From Rhyacophila brunnea (Eukaryota; Arthropoda; Insecta; Trichoptera; Rhyacophilidae), in contig JAGYXB010000061.1 of the NCBI GenBank assembly GCA_022495005.1, positions 1,240,001 through 1,304,000 on the forward strand: a DNA stretch of 64,000 nt, in the 5' to 3' direction. A program made the translations under genes and the position numbers. Of this stretch, positions 45,518-58,665 are shown piece by piece (position 1 is the stretch's first letter; each line of letters opens with the position of its first letter). Under the pieces are notes generated by a model. The model was given only the letters and a program-made list of their open reading frames with translations. It ran no database searches and was not told where the DNA came from.

Positions 45518-48292
45518 AGTACCGTCTTAAGCAAAGAGATCAGGGCAAAATCGCTTCAGATAGAATGACATTGTTGGCATTTCCTGTATTTTCAGTGATC
45601 ACCATTCATATTAATTTGGCAAAGTATACCTATGTGGAGTCCAACTTCCAACTCGCTCATTTATGCATGGTAGCTCGGGAATCTATTGATGATGATAAAA
45701 CTATGAAAATTATTATTGTAACTTATTTTTTCGTATGCTTATAGCATTGGGTTTAACATGAATATACAACATGAAAATAAATTGTATGTGATGTATATCA
45801 CACAACTTGAATGCGATCTAATTTTATGGGTTGCTTGGCCACGGTTGATTATGATTATAACGTGTGATAGTTAAATTATTATAAAATTAACCCAGCAAAT
45901 GTGTGATTTTCCATTACGTATATGAAAATGCATTTAGAAAATTTTCATAATAATAATCTATTAAGAAAAACTGCAATATATTTAACACGTCTTTGTTTGG
46001 CGCCCTTGACCGTCTGCTCGTTTCTCCTCCTCGCCCATGCGCGGTTGGATTCATTCATCAAATTCCACAAGAAAAGCATAAGTATTGGAAATAAACCAGG
46101 ATTCAGGAATGCAATACTTCTCTTCTTCACTCGTGACTGTGAGAATATTTTGGACATGGTTTTATTTTCACATAAGTACGTAATACTATTATTGAATGAA
46201 AATAAAAATGCAATATTAGTATAATACGTACATATAATGATATCTGATTTTTAGGCATTAAATTTGTATGGTTTTTACGGCTAATCAAACCAAAAAAATC
46301 ATCCGTCCAAACTGTATACATTTTGACTTAAGCAGTGTTTTTTCTGAAATTTATTTATGTTACAAGAGCATTCAAAATTAAAGGTTTTTAATTTTAATAT
46401 TCTTCAGTGGATTATTTTGTTACAATGAAAATACTACCAAACAGTCAAATAAAGATACTATACATCCCTTGAGACACACAATATCATACACTATTTAGGC
46501 GATACTCTTCCACACATAACTTTTTACCGTGCTTTAGCAAATATAAAACATTGCGTATATTCTCAATTTTAAATCCCTTTAAAAATTATCTATTCAGATG
46601 GTGGTTTGTCATCCCCAGCATAAATCTGTACAGTGTAGAGTGTAAAAACATCATAATGTTTTCACCTTTTCACTAAATAAGCGAATCACAAATTCACTAT
46701 GGGAATCTTTAATTTATTTCAGAACCATGTGCATAATTTTCTTGGAGGTGGTTGTATAGGTTTATCGTTTTTGTACATATTATGAAATTGACGCAATACA
46801 AAATAGAATAACCGTGTATAATATAATATATTGTGTGTGTAATTATAGCTCTTAGCACGGAGCCTGTTACAATTTTGTGTCACTGATAGCAATTTTTCAA
46901 AGAGTTAAACTATTTCGGTAGGCGTTACGGCTAAAAGCTTCTTGCGGTTAACTTAGAGAGGCCACTAATAAATTTATGGTCACAAAAGCTCCGTAGCGGC
47001 AAAGCTTTTTGTTTAGAGCAGGGGTTGACATTACATATTATTATATTAATATTATAATAACTGAGAGATTTTTTATTAAAATAATAGAACCACTGATCAG
47101 TACTATAACATTTAGGTGTATCAATGAATGAAGTTTGTTTGTCGATACAATACTATGAAAATGACTTCTGAAATATTTCAATAATTACCTATAAGTAAAC
47201 CTTTGGTTTGGCTCGTTAATTAGGTGTCTACGCGAGGAGGAGAAGGGAGTTCATCCGGGCCGGACCGCCCCCTCCCGATATCGAAAAAAATACAATCAAG
47301 GGTAATATAATATTATTACTCAGAGATATCAAAAGAAATGTTTACTGTGCGATATATTATGAGATATCAAATTAACACTAACGGTTCTAATAATGAGGAC
47401 CGTTAGATGACGTGTATACAATAGCCACTTGTGGGTGGGACAAGGCTCGACGCGAGTAAGTGAATATATTCCTAGAGGTTATAGCTGCAGGCCAGGTGTT
47501 TACCATTAGAATTAAAGCGCTGAATGTCTGGGGATGACAAATGTATTCGGGAAAGTGTGGGGATCCACGGTGGAAGTAATGAGGAGATGGGGTACAAGTA
47601 GAAGGCAGTGACAAGAAACTGTTACTAAATTATTATATACCGGATATATTTTTTGAAATGACCCTCACCATGAATTTTTTTTATTATTTGTACCCAAACA
47701 AACATTACCGTCAAAAAAAACATTATTATTTAGATTTCGAGATTGTTGCATATAACGGACGATTGTCCATTTGTGATTGATATAAATAAATTCAGATAAA
47801 TTACCATTACCCAAGTAAATTAATTATCTGTAATAATCCAACTGACTATAAACCAGGTAGTACATAGATTTTGTACATTATTTATTTGTTAGAGATGAGA
47901 CTGAATTATTCTTTTTTTTTAATGAGGCCAGAGCATTGTATATTATATTGCTAATTTGATTTTATAAATTCGTTTTATTACAATACTTCTTAACATTTTA
48001 CCCTTTTTGTATCCAATGTATCCAAAATTGAGCAGCTCTGTCATTTCTATAAGCGTCGCAGTTTAAAAGAGAGACACCTTACATCTCCTAAATCAAGTCA
48101 AATCCAAAAACATCGCAAGAAATATATCGGTGGTAGAGCTACACATTTATTTTCAATTACAAAACGACAAAACGAATTATATATTCTTTGAATGACATTT
48201 CAAAGAATTTTATAATTTATTCACATAGTCCATAGTGACATTATGGTATTTGAGACTGAAGAGTAAAGATGTTGAGAAAGCCAAGGCTTTAT
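45518..48292. other. AT-rich unassigned DNA
   Basis: No gene is supported; frames at 45922-46321 occur on both strands without motifs. A GGGCCGGACCGCCCCCTCCC patch near 47260 may be a hAT subterminal fragment. Confidence 0.45.
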
Positions 48293-48296
48293 TTAA

Positions 48297-48794
48297 GGCG
48301 ATGTCTTTACCTACTAGAGGCACCTAGCGGAGAAATAATATTATCAAATTAAGCTTCAATATTGGGACCATACCTAAATAATATTTCATATAACCAAAAC
48401 GGATTTCAAGTTATACTCATTTATATTTTTATAAAAATCTATGTTTTTTATAATAGATATAAAAAATATTAAAACTATGAATTAGTCAAAAATCTAATAG
48501 GTAGTTAAAGTATAGAAAACTTAATAAACTAAATTTTAATAATAAATATGACCATAAAATATGTGTAATAATAAGATGGGGTCCTTGGGACAAATTCACA
48601 TGTTATAACATTTTTTTACAATTATTGTAAGTTTATCTTTGACTTAAAATAAAAAATATTTTTATTTTTAATGTTTTCAGATACATATTTATTAATTAAT
48701 ATAGTTGAAATTGTAAATTATCAAAAAAATGTCTTAAATTACAAACTTCGTATTTTTCCACTAGGTGCTGCCTCTTGTAGGTAAAGATAACGCA
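48297..48794. mobile_element. TTAA-flanked element, 498 bp
   Basis: Left end GGCGATGTCTTTACCTACTA and the complement of the right end, TGCGTTATCTTTACCTACAA, pair over about 40 bp with indels (GAGGCACCTAGCGG versus GAGGCAGCACCTAGTGG). TTAA stands immediately outside both ends (48293-48296, 48795-48798), the duplication of piggyBac-type elements. The terminal bases differ from the usual CCC of piggyBac, and TTAA is frequent in AT-rich DNA, so the superfamily is tentative. Interior has no frame. Fragments occur near 0.6 and 2.65 kb. Confidence 0.7.
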
Positions 48795-48798
48795 TTAA

Positions 48799-49747
48799 AT
48801 TGTAACACCTTAGAGAAGTAAAGATTTGTTTGATTAGATTTAAGCTATCTTAAATACAGTACAATACGGTACACAAATCCTCCTTTGTCACTTTCTCATG
48901 ATTTTCCTTGACCATGTCCGCCCCTTATGCATATTGACACCACAAAGCGTCTCCAAGAATCACATTATTTGCTCGCCAGGTCATGCCAGTTTTCGGATAG
49001 TACTTATAAAGCGGCTTTCTAGGACGCGGAATCCGGTTGGCTTGAAGAACAGGCAAGTCAGATCCAACGTCGCCTTTCATTCTCAGCGTGATGAGAGACT
49101 GCTTTATTCGATATCCTATCCCCTCATTACTCACAAAGTCAGTCACATCCAGTATTCGTCGCAAACAAATGCTCTCGAAACTCGATTTATGTCGCGCTTT
49201 TACGAAATTAAGATTTTAATGCTAATGTGTTCTGTAGAGAATTGTACTCTTTTTTGTGTATCATAGGTTTTGTGTCATATAAGCAGAGTAAATAGATATT
49301 TTAATTTGTAGAAATCGCTTAAATTGACAAAATAATTTTTAACTATATGTAAAATTACCTATTTATTCAAAGAAATGAATAAAACACAATATCAAAAACT
49401 TAATTATACATAAATAATGTAAAAGAAATTAAAAAAAATATACACTTATAACTTACAAGCAAGAGTATTTTGAAAACCGTGATTTATTTTTAAATCGATT
49501 ATCTCAGCTGCAACCAAACTGACTTACTTAAGTAAGCACTTTTACCTTGAAACCACAAAATTTATATTTAAAAAAATAATCAACACGTGTTTAAAAATAA
49601 TATAATGATTATTTTTTTTATTTTTTTAAATTAAAATTTAAAAAACTGACTTACTACATCGAAGTTTATGAATATTTTTATCATTAAAATGTAGTTTTAT
49701 AAGTTAGAAAGTGAAACATTAAAAAAAAACATACATAGTTTGACATA
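48799..49747. other. Unassigned DNA
   Basis: No gene recognised. About 48890-49200 is less AT-rich than its surroundings and open on both strands (48898-49266 plus, 48925-49164 minus) but shows no domain, signal peptide or splice context that would favour either strand. Confidence 0.35.
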
Positions 49748-49932
49748 TTGGTACAAGTCGGTTATGGGGAAGTCAGGCGGGAACATAGCCGATTTTGGCA
49801 AAATTCATGAATTCAAGAAAAAAAACCTAACCTAACTTAACCTAAACTAACCCAACCTAACAAATAATCCAGTATACCGGCTATTTTCAAAATTTATTTG
49901 CCGCTGGCTTCCCCATAACCGACTTGTACCAA
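49748..49932. mobile_element. MITE, GGTACAAG-TIR family, best copy (185 bp)
   Basis: TTGGTACAAGTCGGTTATGG at the left and its exact complement at the right extend through GGGAAG, giving terminal inverted repeats of about 26 bp. The centre carries a degenerate CCTAA array (49829-49861: AACCTAACCTAACTTAACCT and on). No target duplication is evident. Related copies at 1.23 and 22.64 kb show that the array is part of the element, not its flank. Confidence 0.85.
49829..49861. repeat. Degenerate (CCTAA)n array
   Basis: Six to seven imperfect CCTAA/CCTAAA units, the complement of the insect telomere unit TTAGG, inside the MITE at 49.75 kb. Copies at 1.31 and 22.68 kb have one to three such units. 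Confidence 0.7.
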
Positions 49933-50583
49933 CGATTTTTTTATAATTCAATATTAAAACCGCTAAGTATTTTTATACGTCGTGTATGAGGAAGGTAGGT
50001 ACCTAATAGTAATCACGTGTCTTTTGGCTCGCGCATCTCTCCCCTCGAGGTATCCTGTGTGGCCGGATATACGCTGCGTGGACACACTCCGTGTTATATG
50101 TCTTATACTTGCGGCTTACATTTACCGTCTTGTTACCAATAACATCACCGGGGTGAGGTTACCGGACTGGTCTTCCTAGCTGCGGTTAAAAAAATGTTAT
50201 TATGATCGACCGAACCGAATTTGAATTAATAAAAGAGGAAACTTCACTTCAAATCGAAGGGTTTCCAGATACTATTATTCATGATAAATGTCTAATGAAT
50301 TAAACAAAATAATATAAGTAATTCGTCTGAAAGATATTCAATCATTAGTTTTTTTTTCAATTTTACTTTTTAAAGTCATGGAAAACGCTATATGAAATGA
50401 TTTCAATGTAATATCGAAAAAATATAAGCGAGAATCGTCTGTTTTTATTTACTATATTATCGTAATAATATAAGCGTTTTTGATTCACTTAAATATTAGA
50501 ATAACGATTTATTATAAATTGTTGAAATTTTCCAGTACTGCTTAAGTCAAATGTATTGCTCCGCGAGAAGTGTATCAGATTCG
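49933..50583. other. AT-rich unassigned DNA
   Basis: No gene recognised; the frame at 49982-50179 has no motif. Confidence 0.45.
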
Positions 50584-50586
50584 TAA

Positions 50587-50983
50587 GCCGGTTCTCACAC
50601 CAAACGTCGTCCGCCTGCAACGTGTCGAATACGTCGATGTGACGTAATCGTTATTCACAAAACACACATTGCCAAATGAAGCTCTGCAGATTGGACGAAT
50701 GTGACTTTTTTAGTTTGAAAAAAATATCTACTGTTGCAATCGACAAGTTGCATGCTTCTCGGGTTGTGAGTTGAAGACGCCAGGATGCGTACGAGCACTT
50801 TTTGTCATTCCTATATTTTCTAATCGATCGCCGCATCCAAATATCTATACGTTTCGAAGCTTACGTGCGACTGTCGCTAGGTAGATGTGCGCGGTCTTCA
50901 TATGCAACACCGGATCGACGTTCTTGGAAGGTTTTATTTATGGCTGTACGGCAGACGAGGCGAGTTTAGATGCGAGAGCCGTG
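50587..50983. mobile_element. TAA-flanked MITE (PIF/Harbinger-like), 397 bp
   Basis: Left end GCCGGTTCTCACACCAAACG and complement of the right end CACGGCTCTCGCATCTAAAC are terminal inverted repeats with about 75 percent identity. TAA flanks both ends (50584-50586, 50984-50986). It shares CGATGTGACGTAATCG, GAAGCTCTGCAGATTGG, TGTCGCTAGGTAGATGTGCG and TTTATTTATGGC with the 12.76-kb member but lacks about 170 bp of its centre. Confidence 0.82.
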
Positions 50984-51273
50984 TAAGACATGCTGCGACT
51001 AGCAACGAGGCAAGGCGTCGACTCTGCAACGTTTCTTCCCGTATTTAGTTGTTATTATAATATGAAAATGTAAAAAACATAAATTTAAAACTCTATATTT
51101 GCAGTCGATAAGGAAAGCACTACAATGAATATTTGTTCCAGAACAAAAATACTAATAAAAACAGCGATTATTTTGAATTTAGTACCTACTCGAAAAATCA
51201 AAATTGAAAAAAACTCCGATCCTTCACTAAGGATACTCGTAATAATGCCAACTAAATAAAAGACTTCCAATTA

Positions 51274-51430
51274 CTATTATAAAGACATAATTATTATAAA
51301 GACATAATTATTATAAAGACATAATTATTATAAAGACATAATTATTATAAAGACATAATTATTATAAAGACATAATTATTATAAAGACATAATTATTATA
51401 AAGACATAATTATTATAAAGACATAATTAT
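51274..51430. repeat. 17-bp tandem repeat, about nine copies
   Basis: The unit ATTATTATAAAGACATA repeats head to tail with AAAGACAT recurring exactly every 17 bp from 51281 to 51417. Copies are essentially identical, implying recent expansion or ongoing slippage. Confidence 0.97.
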
Positions 51431-52227
51431 TTAATTTATTCCATAATAATAACTTACCCGAATTACATATTTATAATAGGGTTCTTAATTTAAGAAAAAT
51501 ACTAAAGCAGTAATTTTAAGGCATAATAATATATTATATTATACAGTATTTTCTGCTGCATGTCTCTTTATCCAGCTGCATTGTTACACATATTATGTTT
51601 CGAATTAGTTATAGCATGGATTATTTAAATAATATCCCATAAGTTAAATATGTAGTTGAAATAATTGATTTGAATCCCCATTATTCCTAGTAGGTACAGG
51701 TAGATACATCATTGATGCCTATGAAAAGAAACATTATGAAATGATGGACTACGTATGTATTGAAACAGTGGACATACTTAGAAACTCAAATCAATATGGT
51801 ACAAATACATACCGGATTAAATACCATTATATATATATATATATATTTTTAAATATTCAAAAAGTATATTTTATAGTCTATCGATCACAGCATACGTTAG
51901 ACGTTACGATAGACATAATACAATATTATTCAAATAGAAAATTCACTCTAAAAATTTTTGGAAGCTTCTGTCAAACTGTGGTTCCCTCAATATGATTAAT
52001 TGTTTTAAAACCTACGTACATTAAAAATGATAGTAAATTATTTAATTCATATCTATGTATTTGCTGCCAGTATAAAACAACTTATTTTGAATAAAATCGG
52101 TATTTTTTTCAGTTTATATTTTGATGATATGATATTCTATAGTTTTCGTAGACCACACTATCTAAATGGTTCACCTATTGTAAATAATCACATGGCGTGG
52201 AAGATTCAATCATTAACCATATTATGA
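51431..52227. other. AT-rich unassigned DNA
   Basis: No gene; includes a (TA)n run near 51828-51845. Confidence 0.5.
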
Positions 52228-52515
52228 AGTGTACAGTGAGGTCACTGTTGCTTCATATATAAAAGCGGGACGATTCCATGGAACACGCCATGTCTCAACA
52301 CTGGAAGACAACTGCCCACTCAAGTCATTCCTTTTCAATAGACTGAAAGAGTATAGGGGAGTCAGCAGACTTAGACTCAAGTGGTTGGAATGTGTAGAAA
52401 GAGATACAGCATCGCTGATGCTAAGATTATAGAAGGAACTTACACATACATAGAAGAGTGGAAACGTTTCCTGGAGATTACTGAGAAACACATAGGATTG
52501 CAGCATCAATAATGA
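52228..52515 (+). pseudogene. LINE reverse-transcriptase C-terminal end, family C
   Basis: Frames read RGVSRLRLKWLECVERDTAS, then after a shift LTHT-type and WKRFLEI-type words before CAGCATCAATAATGACG. 'RGxxRxRLxWxxCVExD ... WKxFLxxAxxHxGL' is the C-terminus of a second class of arthropod non-LTR retrotransposon proteins. Only the 3' end is present and it is frameshifted. Confidence 0.7.
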
Positions 52516-54239
52516 CGTTGATTATAACATCGTACAAATCTTATTAAAAGTTATCAAAGATTTTTAAAAATTTGATCCTTTTCTGCCTGTACTTGAAAGA
52601 TTGACAAACACTTAATTTTGGTACACGAAAAAAACCAAAAAGTGGATGAATAGATATTATTTCCAAGAATTCAACCCTTTAGTATAAGTTCCTACAATAA
52701 TTTTAGGGGTGATTTTTTATAATTCAAACGCAATTTGGTCAATGATAAATATTATTAAATTTATCGCTCTGCAGTTGGTCAAATTAATGGAATTTGACCG
52801 TGACGGGAACGCATTTGAAAGGATAAATATTTTTTTATATATAAGTACATAACATTCAAAGTCCTTTTCAATAAACACAATGTTGAATTATGTAAATTCA
52901 CAATGTACCTACCTATCTATTAATTATTTGAAAAATAATACGCTACCTATTAAAAAAATATCTTATGTGTTTCATAATAATATGTTAGTCTCATTATACA
53001 CGATAAGTATTTATGTACTTGAAATTATCCACATTCTTTTTTTAAACCTAGTTGTATTGTGCGTGTAATAATCACATATATTTCATACAATATTACTGAA
53101 TGCACATTGTTATAATAAGATAGAATGATTCCTATCGGGTATGAGGAATAAAAAGATATTGATGGATCAGTGTATATCTAATGTTTCTAATCTTTATATG
53201 GTATGAGAGCTTGAATATTAAAATATAAAGAAGGAAAAAATATTGACCTCTTAGCAATGTGGTATGGGTAAAGACTGTTAAGGTTCAAATACATTATCAT
53301 CACGTTATGTGCTGGCACGGCGTCAAATTTAATCTATGGTTTCACCATTCCGCAGATTTTTTTTAATGATTACTATCTCTATAAATTTAATGATACATAG
53401 TGCCGACTCGATTGTAGTATTTTGAATTATCATTATTCATGCTAATTTAAATTAATTTTAACAGTTTCTATTTGTGCGTACGAAAATAACTTGCGATATT
53501 GCATCCATAGATACTATTTTGAACAGAAGCCAACCAAGCGACCATAGTTAATGGACATAAACAGAAATTATAGACACCATTATTATAGAAAATACATAAT
53601 GCCAACCATTAAAAACAAAAAACATGTGAGCCGAAAATGTGTAGGCATGTAGAAAATGATAAAAAACGTTCATTGGGTCATGCGGGTGTCGAAGTAGCGC
53701 GGTGCGCGTGAGGTGACCTCATTGTTGTTCTGGTGATTTCGGCAGATTTTGCTAACTGACAATATTCGTTAATTAAAGGTACGAAATGTTCTACGGGATG
53801 GGATAATCAGTCTGATAACATTTTAAATACCAAGAAAAATGATATTGCAAACTTTTCTCTCGTAGTGGCAGCTTACTGTGACAACACTTGACAGCACATA
53901 ACGTGATCATAATGTGTTTGAAGCTTTAATAATATGTTGGAAGGGAAGCACAATTATTAATACCTTAATACTGCAGAAACTGAAGATAAGGAACATTGAG
54001 TATTCTACCTGCTTTCAACGTTATGCACCTAGTATATACAATAATTCATCGAATATTAAAAAGTTTGGCAATACTAATCTCTTTGAGGCAGTAAACCAGG
54101 CTGAAGAAGTAGGGAATGTGTACTAATAATATGGAACGATTAGGTGAAACACATCATTAACACGCCATGAGCGTCTACTTGAATGTTAAAATAAGTCCAT
54201 AGTGTAATAAATATAGTTATTACATGCCTCAGTCATCAG
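52516..54239. other. AT-rich unassigned DNA
   Basis: I see no gene or recognisable repeat end. Confidence 0.45.
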
Positions 54240-54545
54240 ATCAGATCAGATCCTTCGACCCACGCCGATCGTCTGTTCCGATCGCATCCAATCATGAATG
54301 TCATTTTGGACTGTTACCTGTTATTCGACGATGGGTGAACCCGTTGGTTCGACGATTAGCGTACGTTCCCGGTAATTGTTGATACAATATCACCGATCGT
54401 CAACTGAGTTATGCGAAAAAATATGAATTATTTTATTCTGGTCACAACTCCGGGTAACGATCCAAAATTACATTTCAATATCGGGAAGCGATCGGGCCAG
54501 ACAATCGGGGTGAGAATCGCCCAGTGGAATTTGAGTTTTATAAAG
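54240..54545. repeat. Dispersed CpG-rich repeat related to 36.8 kb
   Basis: GATCAGATCAGATC, GCCGATCGTCTGTTCCGATC, GCGTACGTTCCCGGTAAT and AACTCCGGGTAACGATCC mark a repeat related to 36719-37000. A further CpG-rich block at 54770-54850 (GTGAACGATCCGGGCGCTC) may belong to it. Termini are not resolved. Confidence 0.45.
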
Positions 54546-56160
54546 ACAATAAATATTATGCAAAGATTCAAAAAAGAAGTAATACTTTTTCAACGGTTCT
54601 CAAACTGTTGTATATCACATGTCTATCATGTGATTTTTATTTAGTTATAAATATGCTTATTATTGCCGTATTTTATAGTTGTTTCGTTCTTGTTAATGTG
54701 AATATATGCTAGGTTACTTTGAAACTATTTTATTATGTAGTCATACTTCAGCAGGAACAATTGAGTCCACGGTGTGCGACCAGATCACAGCAGGTGAACG
54801 ATCCGGGCGCTCTTCCTCGCGACCACAATCGGATTTGAATAGGAGCTATTGCGTTACATACGCGATACCGTTTTCCCAGCAAGATAACGCAACGGTTGAG
54901 GTGTCATCGTCATCATCAGTACCGTGACCTTTGGAGAGGTCAATGTGTATTCATTCATTGGTATACCTAATGAATAGTTGAAAATACACAATGGCAATAG
55001 ATTTAAGCATCTGAACTCGACATTCGCTCAATCTCCACGATATATGCTAGATTAGGGATGACGAACCTATGACATATGTGTCACTAAGTGACACCCGGAC
55101 CACTTTTGAATGACACGCGGGCAAAATTCAAATTTTACATGGAAAATTTTATTACAGTTAGTAGGACCTTAATATAACGGACTAATGCAGGTGAGGCGGG
55201 GGTCCGTTAAAGCCAAAAGTTCGTGTTATAAAAACACAAACAAAATCCTGTTTATTCGACATACCCAGGAGTGGAGGTTAATGTTCGATGTCGACGCGCT
55301 TGCTTTCGGTAATCTTGCTTTGAAAAAAGAATCTACTTTTGTTTGCACTTTCGAAGTAATAATCAATTTACTTCTAACTAATAGTCAATTTATGTTATTA
55401 GATTATCATGCACAGAACGTTGTATACAAGCTTACAATGATTTAAACATGTATATCATTAACAAGATGTTTTTATCAATTTTCACATTTGACCGGATATT
55501 TTGTCCATCATATCCGAAGTACGTTATATCGAGATTCTACTGTAGTTATCTACTTAATATTTAAATTGGATTCCATCTGACATCACTATCTTATTTTATC
55601 GGCGTTTGATTAAATTATTCGACATTTTAATAATATTGTTTATAGATATCCTTAGCAATATGAGAATATGACCAATATTCTTACAGAATGTAGTTTTAAA
55701 AGAAAAAAAAATAGAAAAATATGACTACTGCGAAAGAGTATTTTCGTGGATGAATCATTTAAAATCAAAACTACACCGCCGCCTTGAGGTTCGACATAGG
55801 AATGCCATCTTTTGCCAAAACTTAGTAGGTACTCACAGGTTTTGTTACCCAAAACAGCCTAACATTTATAACCAACAACCCTAATTCACACTTTAGTGTA
55901 CTTATAACAGAAACCCGAAATTCTCAAAACAATACTAAAGCAATTTGCCCCTCAGGTACGGATATTTACATAGATATATTTAATATTTGGGATACGTAGG
56001 TATATGATGTCGAATATCTATATAAATGACATACATGATGAAAAAACATAATTGGACTTACAATAACAAAAGTTACATAGTACCTACCAAAACACACTAT
56101 TAATGCATTGACCTTTCAATCAAGTTTTCAAATCAATCGGCTTTTATCACATTTCTTACT
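54546..56160. other. Unassigned DNA with a hAT-like fragment
   Basis: No gene. GGGATGACGAACCTATGACA with GTGTCACTAAGTGACACCCG at 55057-55104 resembles the end of a hAT element, but no partner end was identified. Confidence 0.4.
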
Positions 56161-56166
56161 TTATAC

Positions 56167-56336
56167 GGCGCTCATGGTCCAGTGCGTAAGGCACTGACCT
56201 TTTATCCGAAGGTTTCGGGTTCGATTCCTGTTTAGGTCACAATATATTTATGTGATAGTGATTGTTTTACGTTGTTTACTAATTTCATTACTGTTTCACT
56301 ACATTACTGTCATTGGGCCTCATGACCTGTTATAAA
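56167..56336 (+). repeat. tRNA-derived SINE, family A
   Basis: The head has a perfect A box (TGGTCCAGTGCG), an ACCTT/AAGGT anticodon stem around a seven-base loop TTATCCG, and a perfect B box (GGTTCGATTCC). The acceptor strands do not pair, so it is not a tRNA gene. The body ends CATTGGGCCTCATGACC, matching the minus-strand copy at 41.73-41.91 kb, and shares TATTTATGTGAT with 6.16 kb. Confidence 0.75.
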
Positions 56337-58242
56337 GTATATTATTTTATGAAGTGCACTGATATAAACTAAATTATAAATACATACATAATAGTATTGA
56401 GATTCATTTTTGTCTGTCGTAGTTATCGAATCGATATATTATAAATAATTAAAATGAAAATTGGTATTTTTAAAAAAGGTGTGAAAAAATAATAAGAAGC
56501 CCAAAATCTTGCGGGACGAAGGAGGGGGGGGCATCGGCTGCAAGACCGCTGCACTTTGTCGACCAATCACAGCTCTTCCCGCGCACCTGCGCTGACCTGC
56601 GCGCCAGGTGAAACGTTAAATTTGTGCCCCGAAAAACATCGAACCAAGGACCCGCATTATATCGGGCAATTCTACGAACAATCTCAATGCATAATACCTA
56701 CCAAACGAGGAAATAATTATGTTGACAAAATTATACAAGACACTGATATTTTAATTAAAAAACAGACAGTCAAAAGCATAACCTTGCACTGAGTTATCAA
56801 TGAAGTTAGCGTTTTTTCCATAAGATTGAATTACTAATATGGCACTCCGCACTATGTCTGTTATACCTAGTTATGACTTTTATGAGATAAGGTGTTTTGA
56901 AGTTTCAAAAAAATGTACTCCAGATTTTTAATTAAAACCGTTCTTTTTAGTAAGTAAAAAATAAAAATTTGCTTGAAGTATTAATTTTTTGTATTACTTC
57001 TATAATATAATAGTGATTTCCAGCTCATATAAAAGAGAGAGGGTATGGTGGGGTATAATTTTAATCATTAATAACACTTTGTACATGATTTGCTTTTATG
57101 TAAGTTTTCAGGTGAAATTGTTTTATTGAATTACATATTTTACGGGAAATATATTGTCACTCATGCTAAAAATATCTAAATACGTTTTTTAAATATTAGA
57201 AATGATTATGCTGAACTATACGAACAGTTTAAAGCTTAAAATTAGTTTCGGTTACCTATCGTTACATTATTAAGGGGGAACATGCTCAGCGTAGGTCAAA
57301 ATGGAGCTTTTGTTCTATTTTAAAAGCATGATCCTGGACATACCTTAAACGTTGTAGCTAATCTATTAATATAATTTTGTAGCCTTATTATCTTTTATAT
57401 TTATTTTAAACATTTAATGACTGCATAAAATATTTTTATTACATAAAATAGTATTCTTTTAAACCTCTCACTCTAATGTTTTAGAATATAGTCATATTTC
57501 AGTATATAAATGTGCAGTGGTGTTAAGATTTTTTGCATTTATTAATTTTTAAACGCATTTATAAAACTATCAGTATAATTTATGTCGACATTATTATAGT
57601 GAAATATTTACGATAAAAAATTATATTGATAATCTCTGTGATCCCAAATTTGACAAGAATTAGGCATTTTATTATTCAAAAAATCGGCAAAATTAACACA
57701 TTTGAAGATGATTCTAAAGATAATTTATTATAGCTATGTCTTTGACCATTCAAGTGTGATAAACATCTTATGAATAATGATTGCTTTATAATAATTATTG
57801 ACCTAAGAATAAGATAGTATTTTTTTGAAATACGCCATTTCTATTGCCGGAATCCAGTGGTAAAGCTACAACATACGGCCGTAGTCATAAATTGACAAAC
57901 TATAATTGAATTAGGGAGTAAAATGATGTTAATGCGCGTGTTTACAGTTCTATAGGATAATACTGTAGTCTTTGCCAGTTTTGGTATTATGTCTATAGGT
58001 ACTTGTTTGAGTTTAAATTATTAAGATATTAATATATCAAGATATTATACCTTAATCTTAGTATCGAAATTTATAAGATGCAGGCACTTAGTATTAAAAT
58101 TTCCAAAATCTACTTAATATCTATGGCAATATTATGTTTATTGTTTTGGTAATATTAAAATTAACTAGAATGCCATGTACCAATATACAATATTATACTT
58201 ATAGTTGCTTAATTAAAAACAAAAAAAAAACGATAATAGTTA
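56337..58242. other. AT-rich unassigned DNA
   Basis: No gene. A GC-rich patch at 56510-56605 (GACGAAGGAGGGGGGGGCAT, GCGCACCTGCGCTGACC) stands out but has no readable domain. Confidence 0.4.
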
Positions 58243-58665
58243 CTTCATCATCAGCCAGGATCGATTCGCTGCTGGATGCAATTTTCTCGATCCCTTGTAC
58301 ATTGCTGCCACGTATATACGAGTTCGTCTATTCAGTGGGGTTTAGGGCGTCTTCGTGCGCGTTTAGTGTTTCTTGCGTGCCGCTGTATGACGACATTAGT
58401 CCGGCAATTGTAGAACCCATTGGCAATGATTGCCATTTCATCTGCTTAGCGACCTCTATAACATCGCGTACTCTTGTCTGTTTCCTTACACACTGGTTTA
58501 TTTTGTGATCTTTAGGCGTTATGCCCAACATGCATCTTTCCATGCCACGTTGTGCAACTCGTAATTTTTGGATTTATTTCACATCAAGAGTCCATGTTTC
58601 ACATGTGAGCGTTGGTAGCAAACATTGGTTGGATACTTTACGCTTAAGACACAATGGGTACACAT
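58243..58665 (-). pseudogene. LINE 3' coding end, family A, best copy
   Basis: On the minus strand an open segment reads MERCMLGITPKDHKINQCVR, KQTRVRDVIEVAKQMKWQSL and then diverges; the 3' end is a TGATGA-type tail (plus strand TTCATCATCAGCC at 58243). It aligns with 4781-5228 and 14242-14508. It lies at the C-terminus, downstream of the catalytic reverse-transcriptase domain, which is missing. Confidence 0.82.

Noticed and set aside
45922..46321. 100-codon plus frame overlapping minus frames
   Set aside because: Hydrophobic composition is what AT-rich DNA encodes by chance; no signal peptide or domain stands out.
48898..49266. 122-codon plus-strand frame and 79-codon minus-strand frame
   Set aside because: No motif, no start or splice context preferring a strand; mentioned only as unassigned DNA.
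56167..56240. Possible functional tRNA with a good anticodon stem
   Set aside because: Acceptor stem does not pair and the unit shares its downstream body with another copy; treated as SINE.
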